Source: SAR92 clade bacterium (GTDB lineage Bacteria; Pseudomonadota; Gammaproteobacteria; Pseudomonadales; Porticoccaceae). From it: a stretch of 35,959 nt of DNA. Made by a program: the position numbers and the translations under genes. Positions 17,045 to 25,422 of the stretch are shown piece by piece (the stretch's first letter is position 1; every line of letters starts with the position of its first letter). The notes under the pieces are model-generated. The model was given only the letters and a program-made list of their open reading frames with translations. It did no database searches and was not told the origin of the DNA. The stretch spans positions 1 to 35,959 of the forward strand of contig SHBP01000016.1 in the NCBI GenBank assembly GCA_004211905.1. Direction: 5' to 3'.

Positions 17045-18052
17045 ATGAAAATTAGAGTAGGTATTAATGGTTTTGGTCGCATTGGTCGCATCGCTTTAAG
17101 AGTTGCATGGCACTCTGAGATCATTCAAGTTGTCCATATTAATGAAATTGCTGGCGACGCAGTCGGTGCTGCTCACCTTGCTAAGTATGACTCTATTCAC
17201 GGCACTTGGGATAAAGAGATTCTTGCTGATGCTGACGGAACCGCCATTTTAATTGACGGTATGGCTATTGGATATTCTCAGTGCGAGAGCGTTGAAAATC
17301 CCGCATGGGCAGCGGCTAAGGTAGATTTGGTGATAGAGTGCACTGGCAAATTTAAATCCCATGATTCTCTAGGGTCCTATTTGAAGCAAAGTATCACTAA
17401 GGTCGTCGTTTCTGCTCCAGTCAAAGATGAAATACCTAATATTGTCATGGGTGTTAATGATGATCTGTACTCTGATCAGCCAATTGTTAGTGCTGCCTCT
17501 TGTACAACCAACTGCCTTGCACCGGTCATTGATGTTCTGCAGCAAGAATTTGGAATCGAGCATGCTTCTATTACCACCATTCATGATTTAACCAACACAC
17601 AAAGTGTACTTGATGAATACCATTCTGACTTGAGGCGCGCTCGTGCGAGTAGCCTTTCTCTAATCCCAACCAGCACTGGCTCTGCCACGGCGATCACCAG
17701 AATATTTCCAGAGTTGGAAGGTCGTATTAATGGACTTGCCGTGAGAGTTCCACTGGCCAACGCCTCACTTACAGATTGTGTATTCGAACTAAAAACATCG
17801 ACAACAGCAGATAGCGTTAACAAGGCTTTTAAACAGGCTGCCGATACTAGGCTAAGTGGCATACTAGGGTTTGAGGATTTACCCTTGGTGTCGGTAGATT
17901 ACACCAATGATACTCGCTCAGGTATTGTTGATGGGAAGTCCACTATGGTGGTCAATGGCACTCAGTTAAAAGTCTTGATTTGGTATGATAACGAGATGGG
18001 CTATGTTCACCGAATGATGGAACTAGCTGAAAAAGTAGCACTGTCTATCTAG
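17045..18052 (+). CDS. ArsJ-associated glyceraldehyde-3-phosphate dehydrogenase
   Basis: The product is a 335-residue GAPDH: NAD-binding GINGFGRIGR (7-16), catalytic Cys153 in SAASCTTNC, catalytic His180 in TTIHDLT, phosphate-site segments TGSATAI and VPLANASL, and C-terminal WYDNEMGY. GAPDH accepts arsenate in place of phosphate and forms 1-arseno-3-phosphoglycerate. Because an ArsJ-type transporter starts 10 bp after its stop, this copy is most likely the arsenate-dedicated enzyme, not the central glycolytic one. The pairing is established in Pseudomonas aeruginosa. GGAA lies 9 bp before ATG 17045. A Pho box precedes it, and I find no arsR next to it. Confidence 0.92.
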   Translation: MKIRVGINGFGRIGRIALRVAWHSEIIQVVHINEIAGDAVGAAHLAKYDSIHGTWDKEILADADGTAILIDGMAIGYSQCESVENPAWAAAKVDLVIECTGKFKSHDSLGSYLKQSITKVVVSAPVKDEIPNIVMGVNDDLYSDQPIVSAASCTTNCLAPVIDVLQQEFGIEHASITTIHDLTNTQSVLDEYHSDLRRARASSLSLIPTSTGSATAITRIFPELEGRINGLAVRVPLANASLTDCVFELKTSTTADSVNKAFKQAADTRLSGILGFEDLPLVSVDYTNDTRSGIVDGKSTMVVNGTQLKVLIWYDNEMGYVHRMMELAEKVALSI

Positions 18053-18062
18053 AGGGTCTGTT

Positions 18063-19283
18063 ATGGCGCTGGACTCATCCAAAGCGGCTCACCAATACGG
18101 CCTCGTTACCGCCAGCTACTGGGCGTTTACACTCACCGACGGCGCATTGCGTATGCTGGTGCTGTTATTTTTCCATGACTTGGGTTTCAGTCCCATGGAA
18201 ATTGCGAGTTTATTTATTTTATATGAACTCTCAGGAGTTTTTACTAGTTTAATTGGTGGATGGATAGCCTCAAGGATCGGGTTAATAGCGACGTTGCAAT
18301 TGGGGTTAGTACTGCAGATATTAGCCATTGCTATGTTACTTAGAGAAAACCAGCAACTAACTGTCTTTTATGTAATGTGCGCCCAAGCATTATCCGGTGT
18401 TGGTAAAGACCTGAACAAACTGAGTGCCAAGAGCAGCATTAAGGCTTTACTGCCAGATCAAGCCCATAGTCCGCTTTACAAGTGGGTCTCTCTTCTTACT
18501 GGATCGAAAAATGCACTAAAAGGAATAGGGTTTTTCCTTGGTGGTGCCCTTCTCTCTGGGATTGGATTTAGGTACACCATCATGTCAATGATCGCGCTGT
18601 TAGCAGTGATCCTTGTTGCGGGGCTATTTTTGTTTTCAACCATTCACTACTCTGAATCTAAACCTCGCTTTCGCGAACTACTATCGAAAAGCTCTGCTAT
18701 CAACCGCCTCTCTTTAGCTCGATTATTTTTATTTGGCTCCCGAGATGTTTGGTTTGTTATCGCTCTTCCTGTTTATCTGCAGAGTCAGCTGCATTGGAGC
18801 TATTTGCAAGTGGGAAGCCTTATGGCTATCTGGATTATTGGTTATGGCGCGATTCAAGCGATGACCCCAAAAATCACCAATAGGCCTCGCGCAAAGCATC
18901 ATGCTTCGACTATAGATGGAAACGTTTTGGCTAAATGGGGGATGTTGCTTGCAGTTGTTCCGCTCATCATGGCTCTTGCACTAACATTTTCCCAGGATCA
19001 AGGCTTGACGGTGGCTCTATGCCTGGCACCATTCGCATTTGTCTTTGCTATTAACTCAGGTATCCACTCCTATCTTATTCTGGCATACGCTGAGAGGGAT
19101 AATGTATCTCTAGATGTAGGTTTTTATTACATGGCGAATGCTGGAGGGCGGCTGTTAGGAACCATGATGTCTGGGTTTATATATCAGACCTTTGGTCTAG
19201 TTAGTTGTTTGCTCGCATCCTCTGTAATGATTGTAGTCAGCTGTCTTTCTGCGCGTAACCTCCCATCACCCGCTCTTAACTAA
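18063..19283 (+). CDS. arsJ: ArsJ, MFS exporter of 1-arseno-3-phosphoglycerate
   Basis: This major facilitator protein of 406 residues has about 12 membrane helices. The N-terminus SYWAFTLTDGALRMLVLLFFHDLGFSP and the GKDLNKLSAKSSIK segment after helix 4 are recognisable as ArsJ-family features. ArsJ pumps out the unstable arsenate ester made by GAPDH, which gives arsenate resistance without reduction to arsenite. It begins 10 bp after the GAPDH stop with GAGGG upstream, so the two genes form a two-gene operon. No arsC, arsB/acr3 or arsR is in the window. Confidence 0.9.
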   Translation: MALDSSKAAHQYGLVTASYWAFTLTDGALRMLVLLFFHDLGFSPMEIASLFILYELSGVFTSLIGGWIASRIGLIATLQLGLVLQILAIAMLLRENQQLTVFYVMCAQALSGVGKDLNKLSAKSSIKALLPDQAHSPLYKWVSLLTGSKNALKGIGFFLGGALLSGIGFRYTIMSMIALLAVILVAGLFLFSTIHYSESKPRFRELLSKSSAINRLSLARLFLFGSRDVWFVIALPVYLQSQLHWSYLQVGSLMAIWIIGYGAIQAMTPKITNRPRAKHHASTIDGNVLAKWGMLLAVVPLIMALALTFSQDQGLTVALCLAPFAFVFAINSGIHSYLILAYAERDNVSLDVGFYYMANAGGRLLGTMMSGFIYQTFGLVSCLLASSVMIVVSCLSARNLPSPALN

Positions 19284-19384
19284 GTTTTGAGGGCTAAATA
19301 CCAGAGAATCTATACTGGTTCTTCAAGTATTCTTGCAGGTCTGTTAGGGTAGCGGCTGTTTTTAAATGCTTAGGTAATTTTGTT

Positions 19385-19759
19385 ATGTCTGACCAAACTG
19401 ATAATGCGATGGATCCAAACAGCCTTTATCGAGAAGAAAATTTTACTGATCAAAAATTGGGGGCAATTCGAAAGTTGATACCTGTTAACTCTGATGGGAG
19501 TGATGACAAAGATAGAGATGTAATGTTTTATGGTTCAGCCCAAGTAATGACACCCATGGGTGCCCTACCCCTCAATTTTGCACTTGAGGGGTCGACGATT
19601 GGCGCTGCAGCAGAAGATTTTGCTGGCAAGGCAGCTATCGCAGTTGAAGAGGCTGCAAAAGAGCTTGAAAATATGCGCCGAGAGCAGGCTTCTCAGATTG
19701 TGGTTCCAGGTCAAGGCGGAGGAATGGGAGGACCTGGACAAGGCGGAATAATAACATAA
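19385..19759 (+). CDS. Conserved cytoplasmic protein of unknown function
   Basis: The 124-residue protein has no signal peptide or membrane segment. The core LYREENFTDQKLGAIRKLIPVNSDGSDD and GSAQVMTPMGALPLNFALEG look like a small beta-rich domain, followed by one helix (about 78-103, FAGKAAIAVEEAAKELENMRREQ) and a Gly/Gln-rich tail (GQGGGMGGPGQGG). I recognise it as a small conserved gammaproteobacterial protein but know no function. AGGT lies upstream of ATG 19385. It stands alone, converging on the NYN gene with 17 bp between stops. Confidence 0.75.
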   Translation: MSDQTDNAMDPNSLYREENFTDQKLGAIRKLIPVNSDGSDDKDRDVMFYGSAQVMTPMGALPLNFALEGSTIGAAAEDFAGKAAIAVEEAAKELENMRREQASQIVVPGQGGGMGGPGQGGIIT

Positions 19760-19776
19760 TAAATGTTAGTGTGTAC

Positions 19777-20280
19777 TTACATACTTTTGCTGTAGCCCAG
19801 TAATAACGAGGCATTAATGGGATAAAATTGGGTGGCTGCATCAATGAGAGATTTAGCGGTTAGCCCTGGTGCGCCATACACCCTGGTTTCAATTTTTCCG
19901 CTTCGGACGATCCTCTTTAACAGCAAATCAAAGTCGCCATCACCAGACAGTAGCACCACCAAATCTATTCCATTTTTAGGATCTAAAGCGGCATCCATAA
20001 CATCGATAGCAATACCTACATCCCAGTCGCCCTTTGCTGAACCATCACTTCTTTGAATGTAGGGTTTAAGCTTCACCTCAAAGCCTATAGCTGTTAATGC
20101 CTTTTGAAATGCTTGTTGCTGGCTATCATTGCGATCGATAGCGTAAGCGTTCGCGATACAGATTTCGCCATCTTCGCTTAGCTGGCGCCAAAGCTCCCGA
20201 TAGTTAAAATGGCAATTGAATGAGTCCTTAACCGTGTAATAGATATTTTGAACGTCAACAAAGACTGCGATTCTCTTCAT
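19777..20280 (-). CDS. NYN-domain (LabA/DUF88-like) putative ribonuclease
   Basis: The 167-residue protein is essentially one NYN domain of the PIN-like nuclease superfamily. Conserved acidic residues that would bind the metal are present: FVDVQN near the N-terminus, KGDWDVGIAIDVMDAA in the middle and LLSGDGDFDLLLKRI towards the end. Such proteins are thought to cleave RNA, but few have been tested. ATG 20280 has AGGAA upstream. It sits 30 bp downstream of the GntR regulator on the same strand, so the two may share a transcript. Confidence 0.9.
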   Translation of the reverse strand: MKRIAVFVDVQNIYYTVKDSFNCHFNYRELWRQLSEDGEICIANAYAIDRNDSQQQAFQKALTAIGFEVKLKPYIQRSDGSAKGDWDVGIAIDVMDAALDPKNGIDLVVLLSGDGDFDLLLKRIVRSGKIETRVYGAPGLTAKSLIDAATQFYPINASLLLGYSKSM

Positions 20281-20310
20281 AGTATTCCTAGCTGATTATC
20301 CGAGCATTGC

Positions 20311-21021
20311 TTATATGTCTGAGCTAAGACTGTATCTTTCCGCAGGATTAATAGCTACTGAGATACTCAATACCGCGTCGCTACACCACTTCCTCATGTT
20401 CAATTGCATACAGACCCCTTCCTCTTCACCTGTAAGCAGTAACTTCCGTTTTTGACTTGCAGTTGCCATGGTTGCTGTTATTTTTAGTTCGGTTTGGCTC
20501 GGTGGAGCAATCCAGTCTAAATAGGCATCTGGAACTACTTTTTCGTAATTTTGTTTAAGAAACGCAGGCGCCAGCTTGGGGTTAACATAGATTTCCTGGA
20601 GTTGAATAGGAATACCCTCAGCCAAATGGATAAACCTTCCTTTATATAGGCTCTCACCGACGTTTATCTCCATGAGGTCAGCGGTACCTGCATCGGCATA
20701 GACGGCTGAAGCCTCCATAGTTTGGCAGCTATAACTACCTGCTGCTTGAGCAGCTTCAATAACATCAGGTAAATTTATCTGCGGGGTTGCAGGTTTGGGT
20801 TTGGTGACAAAAGAACCTAACCCCGGTGATCTACTAAGCAATCCCTCATCATCCAACTCCTTTAGAGCCCGTCGCGCAGTCATTCGACTTACTGAAAAAC
20901 GCACAGCGAGCTCGTTTTCTGATGGTACTCGAGTACCTACTAACCACTTCCCAGAACTAATCTGGGTTTCAATGAATTGCTTAATCAACAAAAAACGTGG
21001 CAGCTTGACTGAAGTAGTCAT
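20311..21021 (-). CDS. GntR-family regulator with UTRA domain (HutC-like)
   Basis: The 236 residues form an N-terminal winged helix (about 8-70: GTRVPSENELAVRFSVSRMTARRALKEL) and a C-terminal UTRA ligand domain (about 95-230) ending AVLSISVAINPAERYSL, the pattern of HutC-type regulators. HutC senses urocanate and represses histidine use, but no hut genes are in the window, so the ligand here is unknown. Copies of TGTATATAC(A/C), which resembles the HutC operator, lie upstream at 21040-21049 and 21201-21210, suggesting self-regulation. Confidence 0.9.
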   Translation of the reverse strand: MTTSVKLPRFLLIKQFIETQISSGKWLVGTRVPSENELAVRFSVSRMTARRALKELDDEGLLSRSPGLGSFVTKPKPATPQINLPDVIEAAQAAGSYSCQTMEASAVYADAGTADLMEINVGESLYKGRFIHLAEGIPIQLQEIYVNPKLAPAFLKQNYEKVVPDAYLDWIAPPSQTELKITATMATASQKRKLLLTGEEEGVCMQLNMRKWCSDAVLSISVAINPAERYSLSSDI

Positions 21022-21039
21022 TTTTCTCTATCGCTTAAA

Positions 21040-21049
21040 TGTATATACC
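21040..21049. promoter_or_regulatory. Operator-like TGTATATACC upstream of the GntR gene
   Basis: This near-palindrome (ATGTATATACCAT with flanks) lies 18 bp before the start of the GntR/HutC-like gene. It resembles the TGTATATACA core bound by HutC in Pseudomonas. Self-repression is inferred from the motif and position only. Confidence 0.45.
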
Positions 21050-21193
21050 ATTTATATCAGACGACTATTGTAAATACAATTAAATATTTTAGCTATTTAG
21101 TTTAAAAACACAAAAATCTTCTAATACCGGTCAAATTCGCCTAAGTATTCGTTAAAAATAATAAAGTATTTATATCCACAAGCACGATATTTA

Positions 21194-21225
21194 AATTAAA
21201 TGTATATACAACTATACATTTAATT
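21194..21225. repeat. 13-bp perfect inverted repeat containing TGTATATACA
   Basis: The arms AATTAAATGTATA (21194-21206) and TATACATTTAATT (21213-21225) are perfect complements around TACAAC. The left arm plus loop contains the palindrome TGTATATACA (21201-21210). The repeat overlaps the stop codon of the GIY-YIG gene. It could be a GntR operator, a weak AT-rich terminator without a T-run, or both. Confidence 0.7.
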
Positions 21226-21477
21226 ATTTTCAATAAGACTTAATTTTTGATATCGGGTGAGCTTTTTAATCTCCGCCTCTCTCTTACTTGCGGTACTGCG
21301 GGTATGTTTTGACTCTGTAAACACCATCTCCAGCGCATCTCGGCCACGGAAGTATTTTGCCCCTCCCTTGCCAGACTGGTGCTCAGCTAATCGCCGGTCA
21401 AGATCTGTGGTGATTCCGGTGTAGAGGGTTTGATCGCTGGCACGAACGATATAAACGTACCATTCTGAGCTATTCAT
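21220..21477 (-). CDS. GIY-YIG nuclease-domain protein (UPF0213/YhbQ-like)
   Basis: This single GIY-YIG domain has 85 residues: WYVYIVRASDQTLYTGITTDLDRRLAEH, then KYFRGR, and the C-terminal Glu region SKREAEIKKL. It fits the small YhbQ type, thought to act on DNA. I use ATG 21477, which overlaps the SprT stop as ATGA and implies coupling; a TTG-like start four codons earlier is possible. Its stop lies in the inverted repeat at 21194-21225. Confidence 0.9.
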   Translation of the reverse strand: MNSSEWYVYIVRASDQTLYTGITTDLDRRLAEHQSGKGGAKYFRGRDALEMVFTESKHTRSTASKREAEIKKLTRYQKLSLIENN

Positions 21478-22058
21478 CGCGCTGCGCACTGCTTTAAAGG
21501 GCTATGGCACAGCTGACAACGATAGATAGCGCCCTTCTCGACTATTTTGCGATGCCGTAAACTAGTCAAATCATGAGTTCGGCAATCGCACTGATAGCTA
21601 TATCGTCTATATTGACGGGTTGGAATGCCCTCTAGGTCATAACTTCCAGTAACAATGGGCTCCACACCCATGGCGAACATAGTATCGCGCCACTCTTTAC
21701 CATGGGGCTTTACATGCCGGATCCCCCAAATACTATCAACCACATAATGAGCAACCTCATGAGTTACTGTATTAATTAGGCTTTCCTCATAGTATTTGGC
21801 AAATATCCAGGGATTGTAACGAATGCGCCTTTTCCTGCCGCTAACCTGATACATCCCTGCACACTTCCCCCGCAGATCAAAATCGATGGTTAACAAAGAA
21901 AAGTGGCGACTAAAAATATTCCCTGCTTTTTCTACACAGCTATTGGTAGCTTCGACAATCTGGAGGCGTTGATCTTCTGATACTGGCGTAATCAAGTGTT
22001 TGTCGACATTGTTGGCTACAGCCTCTGTCTTGGATAAGGGCTGTTGATCTAAATCCAC
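21474..22058 (-). CDS. SprT-family zinc metalloprotease-like protein
   Basis: The 194 residues include the zinc motif HEVAHYV (HExxH) with a further His in HVKPHGKEW, and a C-terminal zinc-ribbon-like part with CDC and CQLC pairs. This is the SprT/Spartan fold; bacterial members are poorly characterised. The start is GTG 22058 with AGGAGT 6 bp upstream. It overlaps the GIY-YIG gene by 4 bp, so the two are translated together. A small hairpin (22074-22091) lies in the leader just before the ribosome site. Confidence 0.9.
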   Translation of the reverse strand: MDLDQQPLSKTEAVANNVDKHLITPVSEDQRLQIVEATNSCVEKAGNIFSRHFSLLTIDFDLRGKCAGMYQVSGRKRRIRYNPWIFAKYYEESLINTVTHEVAHYVVDSIWGIRHVKPHGKEWRDTMFAMGVEPIVTGSYDLEGIPTRQYRRYSYQCDCRTHDLTSLRHRKIVEKGAIYRCQLCHSPLKQCAAR

Positions 22059-22234
22059 TAATCACTCCTAATGGCCCATTGATAAATGGGCAAAACCAGC
22101 ATCGCTTGCCTATTTTGTCATGTAAAGACAAGACCGTTTTCGTGAAACTATTGGGCTTCTCCGCAGACTAAAATATACCACATACCGTCGGCGCTAGAAG
22201 ATACTTATTAATCATGGAAGACGGATCAATGGAG

Positions 22235-23023
22235 TCAGCGTCCATCTAGCATTCTGCCAAGACCACCTAGAACGGAACCCTCGCCTTTATCTGAACCACC
22301 AATACTAGGAGCGCTACTAATAACTCTATCAGCCAACCTCGAGAAGGGTAAGCTCTGCAAATACACAGTCCCTGTACCTTTTAAAGTAGCCAAAAATAGG
22401 CCTTCTCCGCCAAAAAACATAGACTTCAGACCACCTGCTCTCTCAATACTATAATCAATACCTGGAGTAAAACCCACGATACAACCGGTATCAACTCTCA
22501 GAGTTTCTCCTGTTAACTGCTTCTCAACGATGGTGCCTCCAGCGTGTACAAAAGCCATTCCATCGCCTCTTAGCCGCTGCAAAATAAAACCCTCTCCACC
22601 AAAAAACCCTGCGCCTAACTTTTGATTAAAAGCGATGCTAACTTCGGTACCCAGCGCGGCACATAGAAACGCGTCCTTTTGGCAAATAATCTCTCCGCCA
22701 AGCTTATCCATATCGAGCGGTACAATTTTACCGGGGTAGGGCGCAGCAAAGGCCGCACGCTTTTTACCGGCACCCGCGTTAGTAAAATGCGTCATAAAAA
22801 TGGACTCACCGGTAAGGACTCTCTTACCTACGTCCAACAAGCCGCCAAGTAACCCCTTATCGGGCTGAGATCCATCACCCATTTTTGCTTCAAATGTTAT
22901 TCCATCGTCCATCCAATTCATAGCGCCCGCCTCAGCAATGACTGTTTCTGCGGGATCTAATTCAATCTCAACTAACTGCATATCATTACCAAAGATTTCG
23001 TAATCTATCGTGTGGCATCTCAT
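22235..23023 (-). CDS. TIGR00266/AIM24-family protein
   Basis: The 262-residue protein is Gly-rich and mostly beta. It shows the family signature segments [56 protein letters not shown] and a repeated [21 protein letters not shown]. The family (AIM24-like) is widespread, but its molecular role in bacteria is not known. ATG 23023 has AAAAGGAG upstream. It is transcribed divergently from the HD-GYP gene. Confidence 0.9.
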   Translation of the reverse strand: MRCHTIDYEIFGNDMQLVEIELDPAETVIAEAGAMNWMDDGITFEAKMGDGSQPDKGLLGGLLDVGKRVLTGESIFMTHFTNAGAGKKRAAFAAPYPGKIVPLDMDKLGGEIICQKDAFLCAALGTEVSIAFNQKLGAGFFGGEGFILQRLRGDGMAFVHAGGTIVEKQLTGETLRVDTGCIVGFTPGIDYSIERAGGLKSMFFGGEGLFLATLKGTGTVYLQSLPFSRLADRVISSAPSIGGSDKGEGSVLGGLGRMLDGR

Positions 23024-23234
23024 GGGAAACTCCTTTTATAGTCACATTAAATACTGAGCGCTACTACAGCGGTTATTAAAACTATACACCGTTGAATAGA
23101 TGTAATAAAGTTATTACTCGGGGCTTCACAGCCTTCTAAGCGGCGTGCATGGAGTGCAAGGTTTCAAATGGTTGGTAGCTCCTTTTTCTTAATTATCATA
23201 AATCTCTTACCTGTTACTGCCAGGCGTTAATACA

Positions 23235-24431
23235 TTGCTAAAAAAAATTAAAACATCTGCTTTAACACTTGGGATGCACATAAACAAATTTTGTGGGCCT
23301 TGGCTGGACCATCCTTTTTGGCGCTCAAACTTTACTCTCAGCGCGAAAAGTGACATTCAACGTATCGTTAAAAGTAATATGACAGAGGTTATTATTGACA
23401 CAGAAAAAGGATGCGATGTCACTCCTTTGGAAGCGCTACCCGAGCAAGATGTGCAGCTCGTGGAGAGACCACCTCAACCTGATCCTGAGCAAATACCCTT
23501 CAATCAAGAACTAAGCAAAGCAATTAAAGTTTATGCTCAATCAAAACAGGCTATGCGATCGATGTTCGATGATGTCCGTATGGGGAGAGCAGTGGATGTT
23601 GAATCGGCAAAAGCTATCGTCAACCAAATATCTGAATCGGTTATGAACAACTCTGGTGCACTCATTAGTGTTGTGCGTCTAAAAAAAGCTGATGAATATA
23701 CTTATATGCATTCCGTCGCTGTCTCCGCCTTGATGATTGCGCTTGCAGACGCTGCAGGCCTAAATGTAGATGAAACAAAAGAAGCTGGGCTTGCAGGCTT
23801 ACTGCACGATGTTGGTAAAGCCAAAATTCCCAGTGAAATCACTAATAAAGCAGGAGCCTTGACTGACGAGGAATACCAACTCATGAAGTCACACCCTGAA
23901 GAAGGCTACAAAATTCTGCAAGAGCATTACTCTGTGAGTGAACCTGTTTTAGACGTCTGCCTTCATCATCATGAAAAAATTGATGGCTCCGGTTACCCAC
24001 ATGGTCTAGTGAGCGAGAAAATCAAAAAGATCACCAAAATAGCATCGATCTGCGATGTTTATGACGCAATCACTTCTAATAGACCTTATAAAAAAGGATG
24101 GAATCCAGCCGAGGCGATAAGAAGAATGAGTCAATGGACTGGCCACTTTGATCAGAGCTTATTTCAAATGTTTGTTAAAATTATCGGAATCTACCCTGTC
24201 GGATCTTTTGTCAAACTACAAAGTGGTAAAATGGGGGTTGTTTGTGAGCAAAATAACGAATCTCTTTTAACGCCCCGCGTAAACGTATTCTTCTGCTCTA
24301 AAACACTCAGGTTTTTACCACCTAAGGTCTATGACTTGTCTGACAAAACCACTGATGAGCATATCATCGGCCCCGAAGACGCAAAACAATGGGGCATCGC
24401 AAATACCCAACAATACTGGGTAGACGAGTAA
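23235..24431 (+). CDS. HD-GYP domain cyclic-di-GMP phosphodiesterase with DUF3391
   Basis: The 398-residue cytoplasmic protein has an N-terminal DUF3391-like domain (about 1-125, KIKTSALTLGMHINKFCGPWLDHPFW) and an HD-GYP domain (about 130-320). The catalytic HD pair is His191-Asp192 in LLHDVGKAKIP, and HHHEKIDGSGYP carries GYP at 253-255, so it should hydrolyse c-di-GMP. The start appears to be TTG 23235, because the family begins right at this point; the next ATG (residue 14) would cut the domain. The role in motility or biofilm control is inferred from the family. Confidence 0.92.
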   Translation: MLKKIKTSALTLGMHINKFCGPWLDHPFWRSNFTLSAKSDIQRIVKSNMTEVIIDTEKGCDVTPLEALPEQDVQLVERPPQPDPEQIPFNQELSKAIKVYAQSKQAMRSMFDDVRMGRAVDVESAKAIVNQISESVMNNSGALISVVRLKKADEYTYMHSVAVSALMIALADAAGLNVDETKEAGLAGLLHDVGKAKIPSEITNKAGALTDEEYQLMKSHPEEGYKILQEHYSVSEPVLDVCLHHHEKIDGSGYPHGLVSEKIKKITKIASICDVYDAITSNRPYKKGWNPAEAIRRMSQWTGHFDQSLFQMFVKIIGIYPVGSFVKLQSGKMGVVCEQNNESLLTPRVNVFFCSKTLRFLPPKVYDLSDKTTDEHIIGPEDAKQWGIANTQQYWVDE

Positions 24432-24483
24432 TTTCTCACTTCGAAATGCTTTAACCAGCTGTAGCAATAGCAACTTATGTTAC

Positions 24484-24492
24484 TGGTATAAT
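24484..24492 (+). promoter_or_regulatory. Extended -10 promoter of the PHP phosphatase gene
   Basis: TGGTATAAT is an extended -10 (TGn plus a perfect TATAAT at 24487-24492), 28 bp before ATG 24520. The -35 region is poor, which is usual for this promoter type. Confidence 0.65.
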
Positions 24493-24519
24493 GAGGCTTG
24501 ATTTTTATAAAGTGCCACT

Positions 24520-25338
24520 ATGAATATTGATCTCCACTGTCATACAAACGTATCGGATGGCGTCTTAACTCCTAATCAGTTGATTGATCTTGCAATTGAC
24601 AGGGGCGTAGATGTGTTATCAATTACTGATCATGACACATTGGGCGCATACTCGATCATTGACGCAGTGCCACCTCACCTGCAATTAATTCCTGGCATAG
24701 AATTCTCGAGCCAATGGAGAAAACAAGGTGTTCATATTGTTGGGTTAAAGGTTGATCTTTCTAACGAATCGATTATTAAAGCAGTAACCCAACAAACTGA
24801 AGCACGGAAACGCCGAGCACAGATAATCGCTGAAAAGTTAAAGGGGCTGGGCTTTGATAATTGCCTAGAAGGAGCTCAAGCATTTGCTGGGAGCCACATA
24901 GGCCGACCACACTTTGCCCAATATCTTGTCCAAATTGGGGCTGTTAAAAATATCAATCAAGCTTTCAAAAAATATCTTGGCGCCGGTAAAGTGGGTGATA
25001 TTAAAGATGAATGGGCAGACCTAAAAACAGTAGTAGGATGGATTCATCAAGCTGGAGGAGTGGCCGTATTGGCTCACCCAAAAAAATATAACCTTACCCG
25101 CACTAAGTTGGTGGATCTCATCAGTGATTTTTGCGAGGCAGGAGGAGGGGCCATGGAGGTTATTTCAGGGTTACAAATCCCCTCAGTTACCAGAGATTTA
25201 GCTGGCTTGTGCAACAAGTTCAATCTCTTAGCTTCCTGTGGTTCAGATTTCCATGCCCCAGATAAACAATGGGCGGCGCTAGGAATGGTAAGCCAATTAC
25301 CCGATGATTGTATTCCCGTTTGGGAGCATTGGAGCTAA
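24520..25338 (+). CDS. PHP-domain phosphatase, RNase AM/YciV-like
   Basis: The 272-residue PHP phosphoesterase has metal-binding motifs LHCHTNVSDG (4-13), SITDHDT (about 35-41), a PGIEFSS segment, HIGRPHFA, LAHPKKY and SCGSDFHAPD. It matches E. coli YciV (RNase AM), which removes 5' nucleotides from RNA and hydrolyses 3',5'-nucleotide bisphosphates such as pAp. Length is close to the 293 residues of YciV. It stands before the rhodanese-grxC-secB run but has its own promoter. Confidence 0.9.
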   Translation: MNIDLHCHTNVSDGVLTPNQLIDLAIDRGVDVLSITDHDTLGAYSIIDAVPPHLQLIPGIEFSSQWRKQGVHIVGLKVDLSNESIIKAVTQQTEARKRRAQIIAEKLKGLGFDNCLEGAQAFAGSHIGRPHFAQYLVQIGAVKNINQAFKKYLGAGKVGDIKDEWADLKTVVGWIHQAGGVAVLAHPKKYNLTRTKLVDLISDFCEAGGGAMEVISGLQIPSVTRDLAGLCNKFNLLASCGSDFHAPDKQWAALGMVSQLPDDCIPVWEHWS

Positions 25339-25422
25339 GTTTATTCTGAGTAATTCCTAAGTTCGTGTTTCATGTGTATACTTCCGGCCGCGAGATACCG
25401 GCGTGTCTCAAAAAATTGACTA

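Noticed and set aside
22074..22091. Hairpin GCCCATT / AATGGGC upstream of the SprT gene
   Set aside because: No T-run on either strand, so not called a terminator; it may only be leader structure near the ribosome site.
22116..22133. TTGTCAT followed by AGACAAG, Pho-box-like
   Set aside because: The second element is inverted and does not fit a direct repeat; no -10 at the right distance.
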